DNA from: GCA-2862585 sp049890295
GTDB taxonomy: Bacteria; Bacteroidota; Bacteroidia; Flavobacteriales; UBA7312
Assembly: GCA_049890295.1 (NCBI GenBank)
Contig: JBMHBP010000004.1
Span: 1-64,000 of the forward strand
Direction: 5' to 3'
Length of the DNA stretch: 64,000 bases
In this document: piece by piece, positions 6,922 through 14,863 of the stretch
How positions within the stretch are numbered: the stretch's first letter is position 1
Layout of the letters: each line of letters starts with the position of its first letter
Notes under the pieces: model-generated
The model's input: only the letters and a program-made list of their open reading frames with translations
The model's database searches: none
What the model was told of the DNA's origin: nothing
Made by a program: the position numbers and the translations under genes

Positions 6922-8451
6922 TTAAAGATAATTTGCTAGTTTCACTTTATTAGAAACTATCTTATGTAAATCATTGACAGAAATACGTTCTTGCTGCATG
7001 CTATCTCTATCTCTAATAGTAACCGTTTCATCTTCAAGCGTTTGATGATCAACCGTAATACAATAGGGCGTGCCTATGGCGTCCTGTCGTCTGTATCGCT
7101 TTCCTATCGAGTCTTTTTCTTCATACTGACAGTTGAAGTCGGCTTGTAGTACCTTCATTATTTCTCTAGCTTTTTCAGGTAATCCGTCTTTTTTGGTAAG
7201 TGGTAAAACAGCAGCTTTTACAGGGGCTAGTTGAGGAGGTATGGCTAATACAAGTCTATTCTCTCCATTAACTTCTTCCTCTTTAAAAGAATGACTGAGT
7301 ATCGTTAAAAACATACGGTCTAACCCTATAGATGTTTCCACAACATAAGGCACATAGCTTTGGTTAATTTCAGGGTCAAAATACTGTACTTTTCTACCAG
7401 AATGTTCTTGATGGCTTTTCAAATCAAAATCGGTGCGAGAGTGGATACCCTCCAATTCTTTAAATCCAAAAGGAAATTTGAACTCTATATCACAGGCAGC
7501 ATTGGCGTAATGGGCTAGGTTGTCGTGGTCGTGAAAACGGAAATATTCCTTATCAATACCTAGGCTGAGGTGCCATTTCATTCGGTTTTCCTTCCAGTGG
7601 TCGTACCATTTCATTTCTTCTCCTGGTCGTACAAAAAACTGCATTTCCATTTGTTCAAACTCACGCATGCGGAAGATAAACTGCCTGGCCACGATTTCAT
7701 TTCTAAATGCCTTACCTGTTTGGGCAATACCAAAAGGAATTTTCATACGAGCTGTCTTTTGAACATTTAAAAAATTGACAAAAATACCTTGAGCCGTTTC
7801 AGGTCGTAGATAAAGGTCAGAAGCGCCATCAGCAGTTGAGCCCATTTGGGTTTTGAACATAAGGTTAAATTGTCGAACGTCAGTCCAGTTCTTAGTTCCT
7901 GATACAGGGCAAACAATCCCCAGTTCTTCAATTAGCACTTTTACATCGGCTAAATTATCTTCATTCATGGATTTGGAAAATCGACTCATAATAGAGGTAC
8001 ATTTTTCCTTATATCCCAAGACTCTTGGATTGGTTGACACGAATTGCCCTCTGTCAAAGCTGTCGCCAAAGCGTTTAGCCGCTTTTTTGACCTCTTTTTC
8101 AATTTTAGTCTCAATTTTAGCAACATGTTCTTCTATTAACACATCAGCCCTGTAGCGTTTTTTGGAGTCTTTGTTATCAATCAGAGGATCGTTGAAGGCA
8201 TCCACGTGACCAGATGCTTTCCAAGTCGTTGGATGCATAAAAATAGCCGAATCAAGACCTACAATATTTTCATGCATATTAACCATAGACTTCCACCAGT
8301 AATGGCGAATATTATTTTTTAACTCTACACCGTTTGGACCGTAATCATAAACGGCTGCTAGGCCGTCATACAATTCACTTGATTGAAAAATAAAACCATA
8401 CTCCTTGGCGTGAGCCACTACCTTTTTGAAAACTTCCTCATAATTTGCCAT
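6922..8451 (-). CDS. glyS: glycyl-tRNA synthetase, dimeric eukaryote/archaeal-like type
   Basis: It charges tRNA-Gly with glycine in the cytoplasm. At 509 residues this is the single-chain alpha2 form, not the bacterial alpha2beta2 GlyQ/GlyS form. The class II core is visible: motif 2 in FRNEIVARQFIFRMREFEQME and motif 3 in ETSIGLDRMFLTI. A C-terminal HGTP anticodon-binding domain (about 400-509) follows, with the IGKRYRRQDAIGTPYCITVD segment. A TAnnTTTG box ends 4 nt before the ATG at 8451, suggesting a leaderless transcript. It is divergent from the DUF3109 gene and convergent with pth. Confidence 0.97.
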   Translation of the reverse strand: MANYEEVFKKVVAHAKEYGFIFQSSELYDGLAAVYDYGPNGVELKNNIRHYWWKSMVNMHENIVGLDSAIFMHPTTWKASGHVDAFNDPLIDNKDSKKRYRADVLIEEHVAKIETKIEKEVKKAAKRFGDSFDRGQFVSTNPRVLGYKEKCTSIMSRFSKSMNEDNLADVKVLIEELGIVCPVSGTKNWTDVRQFNLMFKTQMGSTADGASDLYLRPETAQGIFVNFLNVQKTARMKIPFGIAQTGKAFRNEIVARQFIFRMREFEQMEMQFFVRPGEEMKWYDHWKENRMKWHLSLGIDKEYFRFHDHDNLAHYANAACDIEFKFPFGFKELEGIHSRTDFDLKSHQEHSGRKVQYFDPEINQSYVPYVVETSIGLDRMFLTILSHSFKEEEVNGENRLVLAIPPQLAPVKAAVLPLTKKDGLPEKAREIMKVLQADFNCQYEEKDSIGKRYRRQDAIGTPYCITVDHQTLEDETVTIRDRDSMQQERISVNDLHKIVSNKVKLANYL

Positions 8452-8455
8452 GCCG

Positions 8456-8463
8456 CAAAAATA
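8456..8463 (-). promoter_or_regulatory. -7 box abutting the glyS start codon
   Basis: TATTTTTG on the minus strand ends 4 nt before the glyS ATG. If transcription starts 4-5 nt after the box, as the -7 label implies, the mRNA begins at the start codon. Confidence 0.55.
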
Positions 8464-8497
8464 AACATATTCATTTCACTTTTACATCCTCATTAAT

Positions 8498-8505
8498 TAA
8501 CTTTG
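8498..8505 (+). promoter_or_regulatory. -7 box abutting the DUF3109 start codon
   Basis: TAACTTTG fits TAnnTTTG and ends 5 nt before the ATG at 8511. It fixes the start at 8511 rather than at an in-frame ATG at 8445, which lies upstream of the box. Confidence 0.55.
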
Positions 8506-8510
8506 TATAC

Positions 8511-9095
8511 ATGGTTCAAATAGAGGATAAAATTATTTCTTTAGATGTATTTGATAAACACTTTGTGTGTGACTTGTCTGCTTGCAAAGGAGCTTGTTGC
8601 GTTGAGGGAGATTCGGGGGCTCCTTTGACAGAGCAAGAATTAACAATTTTACCAGATATATACGAAAAAGTTAAACCTTATATGCAGCATAAAGGCATAC
8701 AAGCTGTTGAAGATCAGGGGTTTTTTGTGGTTGACCCCGATGGTGATAACACAACTCCACTAGTTAATAATAATGAATGTGCTTTTGTATCTTTTGACAA
8801 CAATGGGGCTGCAAAATGCTCAATAGAACAAGCCTTTAATGATGGCAAAACGGACTTTAAGAAACCAATTTCTTGTCACCTTTTCCCAATTAGGGTAAAA
8901 CAGTATAGTGAGTTTGAAGCATTAAATTATGAATCCATTGATATATGTGCACCGGCTTGTGAATGTGGGGATAAACTACAGGTACCCCTCTATCGATTTT
9001 TAAGAGAACCTTTAGTACGTTTATATGGAGAAGATTGGTATGAAGAGTTATGCGAAGTGGGCAAGGAGCTTAAAAAAAGAATAACAAAAGACTAA
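8511..9095 (+). CDS. DUF3109 family cysteine-rich protein (YkgJ-like)
   Basis: A 194-residue protein of the DUF3109 family, related to the YkgJ zinc/iron-binding group; the molecular function is not established. Several conserved cysteines are visible: CDLSACKGACC near residues 20-30, CAFVSF, CSIEQAF, CHLFPIR, and the CAPACECG cluster near residues 145-152. These are likely metal ligands. The ATG at 8511 gives the family's usual MVQIEDKIISLDVF start and follows a TAnnTTTG box by 5 nt. An in-frame start at 8445 would add 22 residues that overlap glyS and are atypical. It is divergent from glyS. Confidence 0.85.
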   Translation: MVQIEDKIISLDVFDKHFVCDLSACKGACCVEGDSGAPLTEQELTILPDIYEKVKPYMQHKGIQAVEDQGFFVVDPDGDNTTPLVNNNECAFVSFDNNGAAKCSIEQAFNDGKTDFKKPISCHLFPIRVKQYSEFEALNYESIDICAPACECGDKLQVPLYRFLREPLVRLYGEDWYEELCEVGKELKKRITKD

Positions 9096-9459
9096 TTAAG
9101 TTAGCTTTTCAAAGTTTAAAAATTAAAATTGACGTTCACATTTTTGTTAAAATTTAATTGCCAACCTCAAAATTTTATGGCTGCATGATAGCATCAAAAA
9201 TTTTTTGATTCAAAAAAAAACAGAAGTGTTAAAAACTTAAAATTATTGTGAATAAAATTGAATTGTTTTCAATAAATTTTTTTGAAACATTTGTTGTGGA
9301 CAAATCCTACAACTAGTCGAGTTAATAAGTTTACTGTCTCTTTCTACTAGATAACACACAGGAGTAAATCCCGAAAATAATAAGCTAACCAGGAAAGGTG
9401 GCGACAATCCAAAAGAATGTTGTCAAGGAATGCCTTTCGCTAAATTTTAAATAAAAGAT
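9096..9459 (+). other. long AT-rich gene-free leader upstream of nrdB
   Basis: These 364 bp have no open frame worth calling. The first two thirds are very AT-rich, with homopolymer runs. The last 150 bp have a more balanced composition and hold short complementary segments: CTAGT at 9313-9317 with ACTAG at 9346-9350, and the hairpin at 9393-9438. A single near-match to a DnaA box (reverse of TTGTCCACA) lies at 9295-9303. I see no clear TAnnTTTG box. A long transcribed leader controlling nrdBA is the simplest reading, but this is inference. Confidence 0.5.
9393..9438 (+). promoter_or_regulatory. two-step hairpin in the nrdB leader
   Basis: The outer arms GAAAGG (9393-9398) and CCTTTC (9433-9438), and the inner arms GACAA (9403-9407) and TTGTC (9420-9424), are complementary and nested. 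The terminal loop is 12 nt and the internal loop is asymmetric. A flanking AGC/GCT pair (9383-9385 with 9439-9441) could extend it. It ends 21 nt before the nrdB ATG, a position suited to translational control. It has no U-tract and so is not a terminator. I do not recognise a known riboswitch class. Confidence 0.45.
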
Positions 9460-10731
9460 ATGGATAGAATCATTTTCAAAAGAGATCAATCTCAGCAAAA
9501 ATTTAACCCGCAAAAAATTACAGATGCGGTATCGTATGCCATGGTAGCCTCAGAAGAAGGGGGTATTGAAGCCGCTAAAAAAATTACGGAAAATGTTGTC
9601 GAAAAGTTAGACCTCAAAATTCAAAGTAGTCCAAGATACATCCCTAATGTTGAAGAGATTCAAGATATGGTTGAAAACGAATTAATGTTGACTAATTTCT
9701 TGAAAACAGCTAAAGCTTACATTATTTACAGAAATAAGCAGGCAGTTAAACGTGAGAGAAATATTTTTGCTAAGCGTGTAAACCTAAAACCCTTTGAATA
9801 TCCAGAATTGTATGAATATGTGCCAGCAATAAGACATTCTTATTGGATACATACAGAATTCAATTTCACCAGTGATATTCAAGATTTTAAGGCTAAGCTT
9901 ACGGACAGAGAGCGAAGTGCGATTAAGAATGCTATGTTAGCCATTTCTCAAATCGAGGTAGCCGTTAAATCCTTCTGGGGTGATATCCATAAAGTTATCA
10001 CAAAGCCTGAAGTTGGATCAGTTGGAGCTACCTTTGCTGAAAGTGAAGTAAGGCACGCTGACGCTTATTCTCATTTACTAGAAATCTTAGGCTTAAATAA
10101 AGAATTTGAAAAGATAAAGGACAATCCAGTTCTTACCAGACGTGTAAGGTATCTGGAAGCATCATTAATGAATGCAAAAAGTTCCGACCACCAAGACTAT
10201 ACAGAATCAGTACTTTTATTCTCTTTATTCATAGAGCACGTTTCACTCTTCTCTCAGTTTCTAATCATAATGGCATTCAACAAGCACAGAAATATGCTAA
10301 AAGGAATCTCAAATGTTGTTGAAGCGACCTCCAAGGAAGAGCAAATACACGGAGACTTTGGTATTGATATAATCAACATTATCAAAAAAGAAAATCCAGA
10401 TTGGTTCGATGAGCTTTATGTTAGCAAAATACATAGAATGTGTAAAGAGGCCTATGATTCTGAAATGGATATAGTCAGATGGATCTTTGAAGATGGTGAA
10501 TTGGACTTTGTTCCCATTAATCAGATTGATGAATTCCTAAAAGATAGATTTAATAGATCACTTGAAAGTATTGGGTTCCCTAAGCTTTTTGAAGTAGATG
10601 CAGAAATTTTACATGACACCGAGTGGTTCAATGATGAAATTATTGGCACTAAACATGGTGACTTTTTTGTAAAAAGATCTATCAACTACAGCAAAAGAAC
10701 ACAAAGTATAACCTCAGACGATTTATTCTAA
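9460..10731 (+). CDS. nrdB: ribonucleotide reductase radical-generating subunit with N-terminal ATP-cone
   Basis: Beta subunit of class I ribonucleotide reductase, 423 residues and longer than the usual 320-380. Residues 1-95 form an ATP-cone (IIFKRDQSQQKFNPQKITDAV), the allosteric nucleotide-sensing domain normally on NrdA. The R2 core follows. Predicted metal ligands are E166, E196, H199, E259, E294 and H297, with Y203 four residues after H199. A Glu in the first position instead of Asp, together with the fused ATP-cone, resembles the Mn-dependent class Id enzymes described from Bacteroidota such as Leeuwenhoekiella and Flavobacterium; that assignment is inference. nrdA follows after 10 nt. 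A structured leader precedes it. Confidence 0.95.
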   Translation: MDRIIFKRDQSQQKFNPQKITDAVSYAMVASEEGGIEAAKKITENVVEKLDLKIQSSPRYIPNVEEIQDMVENELMLTNFLKTAKAYIIYRNKQAVKRERNIFAKRVNLKPFEYPELYEYVPAIRHSYWIHTEFNFTSDIQDFKAKLTDRERSAIKNAMLAISQIEVAVKSFWGDIHKVITKPEVGSVGATFAESEVRHADAYSHLLEILGLNKEFEKIKDNPVLTRRVRYLEASLMNAKSSDHQDYTESVLLFSLFIEHVSLFSQFLIIMAFNKHRNMLKGISNVVEATSKEEQIHGDFGIDIINIIKKENPDWFDELYVSKIHRMCKEAYDSEMDIVRWIFEDGELDFVPINQIDEFLKDRFNRSLESIGFPKLFEVDAEILHDTEWFNDEIIGTKHGDFFVKRSINYSKRTQSITSDDLF

Positions 10732-10741
10732 AAAAGATAAA

Positions 10742-12514
10742 ATGAAAATAACACCACAACCTAACACCATAACCCAGGATGAAAAAAATCAATTAAGCAA
10801 AACGCCTAGCCAATCTTTAAGAACTAATGAGGATTCAGGAAGTTTTACATGGTTAACAGAACATAGTCGACAATTCCTAGCCTCAGGCTATTTGTCGAAA
10901 GGAGAGACTCCAGAGCAGAGAATAAAAGCCATTGCAGATAATGCCGAAAGGATTTTAAACATCCCAGGTTTCTCTGATAAATTTTATCATTATATGTCAG
11001 AGGGTTTTTATTCCCTGGCATCGCCTGTTTGGTCAAATTTTGGCAAAAAAAGAGGCTTGCCTATCAGCTGCTTTGGCTCAAATGTTGATGATGATATGGG
11101 TAACATCCTTTATACTCAATCAGAAGTGGGTATGATGTCTAAACTTGGTGGCGGAACGTCAGGTTATTTTGGTCACATACGTCATAGAGGTGCAGAAGTA
11201 AAAGATAATGGTGTTGCTTCAGGTGCTGTACATATTATGCAGTTGTTCGAATCTATGGTCGATGTAGTCAGCCAAGGATCAGTCAGAAGAGGACGATTTT
11301 CCCCTTACCTTCCTGTCGAACACAGTGATATCGAAGAATTTTTAGATATCGGTACTGAAGGAAATCCAATTCAGGAATTGACTCATGGTGTTTCAATTAC
11401 CGACGAATGGATGCAGCAAATGATAGATGGTGATGCAGACAAAAGAAAAATATGGGCTAAAGTTATTCAAAGAAGATGTGAGATAGGATACCCTTATATT
11501 TTCTTTAAAGACAAGGCCAACAACGGTGCACCAGAGGTGTTTAGAGATAAAAACTTATCCATAAATGCCAGTAATCTATGTACTGAAATTATGCTTCCTT
11601 CAAATACTGACTGGTCTTTTGTTTGTGTATTATCGTCCGTTAATCTCCTTCACTACGATAAGTGGAAAGATACGGATGCCGTTGAAACAATGGTTTATTT
11701 CTTAGATGCAGTAATTACTGAATTTTTAACTAAGCTAGAACATTATAGAGATTCAGATAGTAATGATGATAAACAAACGTTTTTGTTTATGGAACGAGCG
11801 TATAATTTTGCTAAAGATAACCGTGCACTAGGAATGGGTGTTTTAGGATGGCATTCATTATTACAATCAAAGTCACTTTCTTTTGATTCGCAGGATGCTT
11901 TTGATTTGAACAGTGAAGTTTTTAGATTGATAAAGCAAAACTCTTATAAAGCGTCATCAGAATTAGCAGAAAAATTTGGCGAACCCAAAACATTAAAAGG
12001 ATATGGAAGACGTAATGCTACGCTAAATGCTATTGCACCAACTACTTCATCAGCTTTTATCTTAGGACAAGTGTCTCAAGGTATAGAACCTATTTGGTCT
12101 AATGTTTATGTAAAGGATATCGCCAAAGTTAAAACGACTATCAAAAATCCTTTCTTAGTACAGTTGTTAGCCGAAAAAGGGTATGATAACAAAGAAGTTT
12201 GGGATAGTATAAGAGAGAATGACGGATCGGTTCAACATCTAGATATATTGACAGATCACGAGAAGAGTGTGTTTAAAACCTACTCCGAAATAGACCAAAT
12301 GGATATTATTTATCAAGCAGCTAATAGGCAAAATCATATTGATCAAGGCCAGTCTCTAAACATTATGGTTCATCCTGACATGTCACCCAAGGAGATTAAT
12401 AAGATTCACATCACAGCATGGAAATTAAATATTAAGTCTTTATACTATCAACATAGTATGAATGCCGCGCAAAAGTTTAAGCAGAAGAAAGAGTGTGAAA
12501 GCTGTGAAGGGTAA
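10742..12514 (+). CDS. nrdA: ribonucleoside-diphosphate reductase catalytic subunit lacking an ATP-cone
   Basis: Alpha subunit that reduces ribonucleoside diphosphates to deoxyribonucleotides. At 590 residues it is shorter than NrdA proteins that begin with an ATP-cone, and no such domain is seen. Catalytic residues are visible: C110 and C295 (the redox pair), N278-C280-E282 (NLCTE, with the thiyl radical Cys), the radical-transfer pair Y568-Y569 (SLYYQ), and the C-terminal CESC pair (C585, C588) that exchanges with thioredoxin. It follows nrdB by 10 nt, so the two subunits are co-translated. A bidirectional terminator ends the operon. Confidence 0.97.
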   Translation: MKITPQPNTITQDEKNQLSKTPSQSLRTNEDSGSFTWLTEHSRQFLASGYLSKGETPEQRIKAIADNAERILNIPGFSDKFYHYMSEGFYSLASPVWSNFGKKRGLPISCFGSNVDDDMGNILYTQSEVGMMSKLGGGTSGYFGHIRHRGAEVKDNGVASGAVHIMQLFESMVDVVSQGSVRRGRFSPYLPVEHSDIEEFLDIGTEGNPIQELTHGVSITDEWMQQMIDGDADKRKIWAKVIQRRCEIGYPYIFFKDKANNGAPEVFRDKNLSINASNLCTEIMLPSNTDWSFVCVLSSVNLLHYDKWKDTDAVETMVYFLDAVITEFLTKLEHYRDSDSNDDKQTFLFMERAYNFAKDNRALGMGVLGWHSLLQSKSLSFDSQDAFDLNSEVFRLIKQNSYKASSELAEKFGEPKTLKGYGRRNATLNAIAPTTSSAFILGQVSQGIEPIWSNVYVKDIAKVKTTIKNPFLVQLLAEKGYDNKEVWDSIRENDGSVQHLDILTDHEKSVFKTYSEIDQMDIIYQAANRQNHIDQGQSLNIMVHPDMSPKEINKIHITAWKLNIKSLYYQHSMNAAQKFKQKKECESCEG

Positions 12515-12533
12515 ATCTTGTATTCAACAGAAC

Positions 12534-12567
12534 AAAAAAAAGCTCACCAAGTGGTGAGCTTTTTTTT
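12534..12567. terminator. bidirectional terminator between nrdA and gcdH
   Basis: The 8-bp stem AGCTCACC/GGTGAGCT (12541-12548 with 12553-12560) has a 4-nt loop, flanked by seven A upstream and seven T downstream. It can stop both convergent transcripts. Confidence 0.9.
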
Positions 12568-12582
12568 AGCCTAATTTATAAT

Positions 12583-13761
12583 TTAACAAAATGCATTTTC
12601 TCCTGTAATATCTAGTCCAGTGATTAATAAATGAATATCATGTGTTCCTTCATAAGTAACTACTGATTCTAAATTCATCATATGTCTCATGATTGGATAC
12701 TCACCCGTTATCCCCATACCACCAAGTATCTGTCTTGCATCTCTAGCTATCGTAAGTGCCATATCAACATTATTTCGTTTACACATAGAGATTTGTGCTG
12801 AAGTGGCTCTTCCTTCATTTCTCAAAACACCCAAACGCCATGTGATGAACTGTGCCTTGGTAATTTCAGTAATCATTTCAGCTAATTTCTTTTGTTGTAA
12901 CTGAAAACCAGCAATGGGCTTTCCAAACTGTATTCGTTGTTTAGAATATCTCAGTGCTGCATCATAACAATCCATAGCGGCACCAATTGTCCCCCATGCT
13001 ATCCCATATCGTGCTGAGTCTAAGCATCCTAGAGGAGCGCCCAGACCGTCTTTGTTAGGTAATAAATTCTTTTTTGGTACTTTGACATTATCAAATACAA
13101 GCTCACCAGTAGCCGAAGCTCTTAAACTCCATTTATTATGAGTCTCCGGTGTGCTAAAGCCTTCCATTCCTCTTTCTACGATTAGACCTTTAATTCTTCC
13201 TTCTTCATTTTTTGCCCATACAATTGCAATATCAGCAAATGGAGAGTTAGAAATCCATAGTTTAGCCCCATTCAAAAGGTAATGGTCACCCATATCTTTA
13301 AAATGAGTAACCATACCACCCGGGTTAGAACCGAAATCAGGCTCTGTAAGTCCAAAACAACCCACCATTTCACCACTAGCTAATTTAGGCAGGTAATGTT
13401 TACGTTGTTCTTCACTACCATACTTGAAGATTGGATACATCACTAAAGAAGATTGTACTGAAGCGGTTGAACGTATACCACTATCTCCACGTTCAAGTTC
13501 TTGCATAATAAGACCATATGAAACTTGATCTAAACCAGCACCTCCATATTCTACAGGAATGTATGGGCCAAAAGCACCAATTTCAGCAAGCCCATCAACT
13601 AAATGCTTAGGAAATGTCGCATTTTGGCAACTTTCTTCAATAATGGGAGAAACTTCTTTTTTAACCCATTCCCTAGTAGCGTCGCGAACAAGTTTGTGTT
13701 CATCGCTTAGTAATTCATCCAGTTGAAAATAATCGGGAGCTTGAAATAAATCTGATGTCAT
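12583..13761 (-). CDS. gcdH: acyl-CoA dehydrogenase, glutaryl-CoA dehydrogenase type
   Basis: Cytoplasmic FAD enzyme, 392 residues, with the acyl-CoA dehydrogenase N-terminal helical, middle beta and C-terminal helical domains. Glutaryl-CoA dehydrogenase features are the SVQSSLVMYPIFKYGSEEQ segment (about 105-125), LTEPDFGSNPG, and the catalytic base in TYEGTHDIH near residue 375. In that enzyme the Tyr-Glu pair supports dehydrogenation and decarboxylation of glutaryl-CoA to crotonyl-CoA in lysine or tryptophan breakdown. No pathway neighbours are adjacent. A TAnnTTTG box lies 23 nt upstream. Another short-chain specificity remains possible. Confidence 0.88.
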   Translation of the reverse strand: MTSDLFQAPDYFQLDELLSDEHKLVRDATREWVKKEVSPIIEESCQNATFPKHLVDGLAEIGAFGPYIPVEYGGAGLDQVSYGLIMQELERGDSGIRSTASVQSSLVMYPIFKYGSEEQRKHYLPKLASGEMVGCFGLTEPDFGSNPGGMVTHFKDMGDHYLLNGAKLWISNSPFADIAIVWAKNEEGRIKGLIVERGMEGFSTPETHNKWSLRASATGELVFDNVKVPKKNLLPNKDGLGAPLGCLDSARYGIAWGTIGAAMDCYDAALRYSKQRIQFGKPIAGFQLQQKKLAEMITEITKAQFITWRLGVLRNEGRATSAQISMCKRNNVDMALTIARDARQILGGMGITGEYPIMRHMMNLESVVTYEGTHDIHLLITGLDITGENAFC

Positions 13762-13784
13762 AATTAATATATATTAAGGAAGAA

Positions 13785-13792
13785 CAAAATTA
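13785..13792 (-). promoter_or_regulatory. candidate -7 box of gcdH
   Basis: TAATTTTG on the minus strand lies 23 nt before the gcdH ATG and matches TAnnTTTG. No -33 element was identified. Confidence 0.45.
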
Positions 13793-13838
13793 TTGAATAA
13801 TTTATGATATTTGGCTAAATTGCAATAAAATAAACACA

Positions 13839-14192
13839 ATGAAACGTTTATCCTTTTTAATTTTTATTTCGGCTTTGTTTTTCTTGTCATGTAAAAAAGA
13901 AGAATTACCTGAGCCTGTCTCTAACCCAACACCTCAAGTAGAAACTTATAATACCATCAAAAGTATCATAGAGACTAATTGTTTGGGTTGCCATTCTAGT
14001 AGTCAAAACTCTTATATCAATGATTTTTCCACTTACAATAATTTAAAAGTTTATCTGGATCAGCCTGGAAATAGTTTTACTGCTCGATTAAACTCTGATG
14101 ATGAATCATACAGAATGCCTCCTTTGGGAAATTTGTCACAATCAGATAAATCAAAGTTAGTATCTTGGATTAATGATGGCTATTTAGAGTAA
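13839..14192 (+). CDS. small cytochrome c-like lipoprotein
   Basis: A 117-residue protein with a lipoprotein signal peptide: hydrophobic residues 4-16, then a lipobox ending in C18 followed by KKEE. One CxxCH haem-binding motif (CLGCH, about residues 48-52) follows, with a possible Met axial ligand in YRMPPLG (about residue 93). It therefore looks like a single-haem c-type cytochrome domain anchored to a membrane on the periplasmic side or beyond. The partner is unknown. Its TAA overlaps the ATG of the DUF4271 gene by one base, so the two are translationally coupled. This may mean only shared transcription with hemD, although haem is the common theme. Confidence 0.75.
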   Translation: MKRLSFLIFISALFFLSCKKEELPEPVSNPTPQVETYNTIKSIIETNCLGCHSSSQNSYINDFSTYNNLKVYLDQPGNSFTARLNSDDESYRMPPLGNLSQSDKSKLVSWINDGYLE

Positions 14193-14821
14193 TGCAGTTA
14201 GTAGCAGAGCTTAATCACAAAATTTCACACGATTGGGTATTTATCTTTTTGTTGATTAACCTGGCCTATTTAGCTTATCTAAAGTTCAAGGATGTTGAAA
14301 AATTCTCACTTGTATTCAAAGCACCATTTAGTAAAAAATATACAAATCAATTTATAAGACAAGAATCACGATTAAGTGAAAAATTATTTTTGTTGCCTTT
14401 ATTTTCCGCTTTACTTTCAATGGTTGTTGTCTCTACTTCCGATTATAACTTAAGTGAGTTTTTTTACTATTTTTTAGTAGTATTAGCCATATTGTTTGTC
14501 AAATATCTTTTCATTCAATATTTAGCTGTTTTGTTCAAGAAAAAGTACCTTTTTGAAGAAATAATTTTTCATAGTTTTCTCTACGAACGATTCATAGGTC
14601 TTGTTTTATTACCACTCTTTTTATCATTTACATTTAGTGATTTTTCAAAAGAATTTATACTGAATATCGTAACTGTTTTCTTATTTCTTATGCTTGTTTA
14701 TAAGTTATCCAGAATGACTTATTATAGTTTTTTTAACACTTCTTTTTCCAAAGCGCATATAATTATATATCTTTGCACCCTTGAAATTTTGCCTGTAATT
14801 ATCTTATCAAAAAACCTTTAA
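14192..14821 (+). CDS. DUF4271 family integral membrane protein
   Basis: A 209-residue inner-membrane protein with about six hydrophobic segments (for example 15-32, 70-85, 95-115, 130-150, 160-178 and 190-207). It matches the DUF4271 family, found almost only in Bacteroidota and commonly next to the uroporphyrinogen-III synthase gene, as here. The function is unknown. It shares one base with the preceding lipoprotein gene (TAATG). A TAnnTTTG box for the next gene lies within its 3' end. Confidence 0.8.
   Translation: MQLVAELNHKISHDWVFIFLLINLAYLAYLKFKDVEKFSLVFKAPFSKKYTNQFIRQESRLSEKLFLLPLFSALLSMVVVSTSDYNLSEFFYYFLVVLAILFVKYLFIQYLAVLFKKKYLFEEIIFHSFLYERFIGLVLLPLFLSFTFSDFSKEFILNIVTVFLFLMLVYKLSRMTYYSFFNTSFSKAHIIIYLCTLEILPVIILSKNL
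14768..14775 (+). promoter_or_regulatory. candidate internal -7 box for hemD and downstream genes
   Basis: TATCTTTG within the end of the DUF4271 gene matches TAnnTTTG and lies about 90 nt before the hemD start. It could give hemD-rnpA-yidD a separate promoter. Its location in coding sequence makes chance occurrence possible. Confidence 0.35.
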
Positions 14822-14863
14822 TAAGTTAATAAGGCGTGGTGTTTAAGTAAAAATTATTTTTTT

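Noticed and set aside
8445..8510. Longer N-terminus for the DUF3109 gene
   Set aside because: The extension overlaps glyS and its promoter and lies upstream of the TAnnTTTG box at 8498-8505. The homologous start is at 8511.
9295..9303. DnaA-box-like sequence upstream of nrdB
   Set aside because: It is a single site with one mismatch from TTWTNCACA in AT-rich DNA. DnaA control of nrd is known in E. coli, but one weak site is not enough to call it here.
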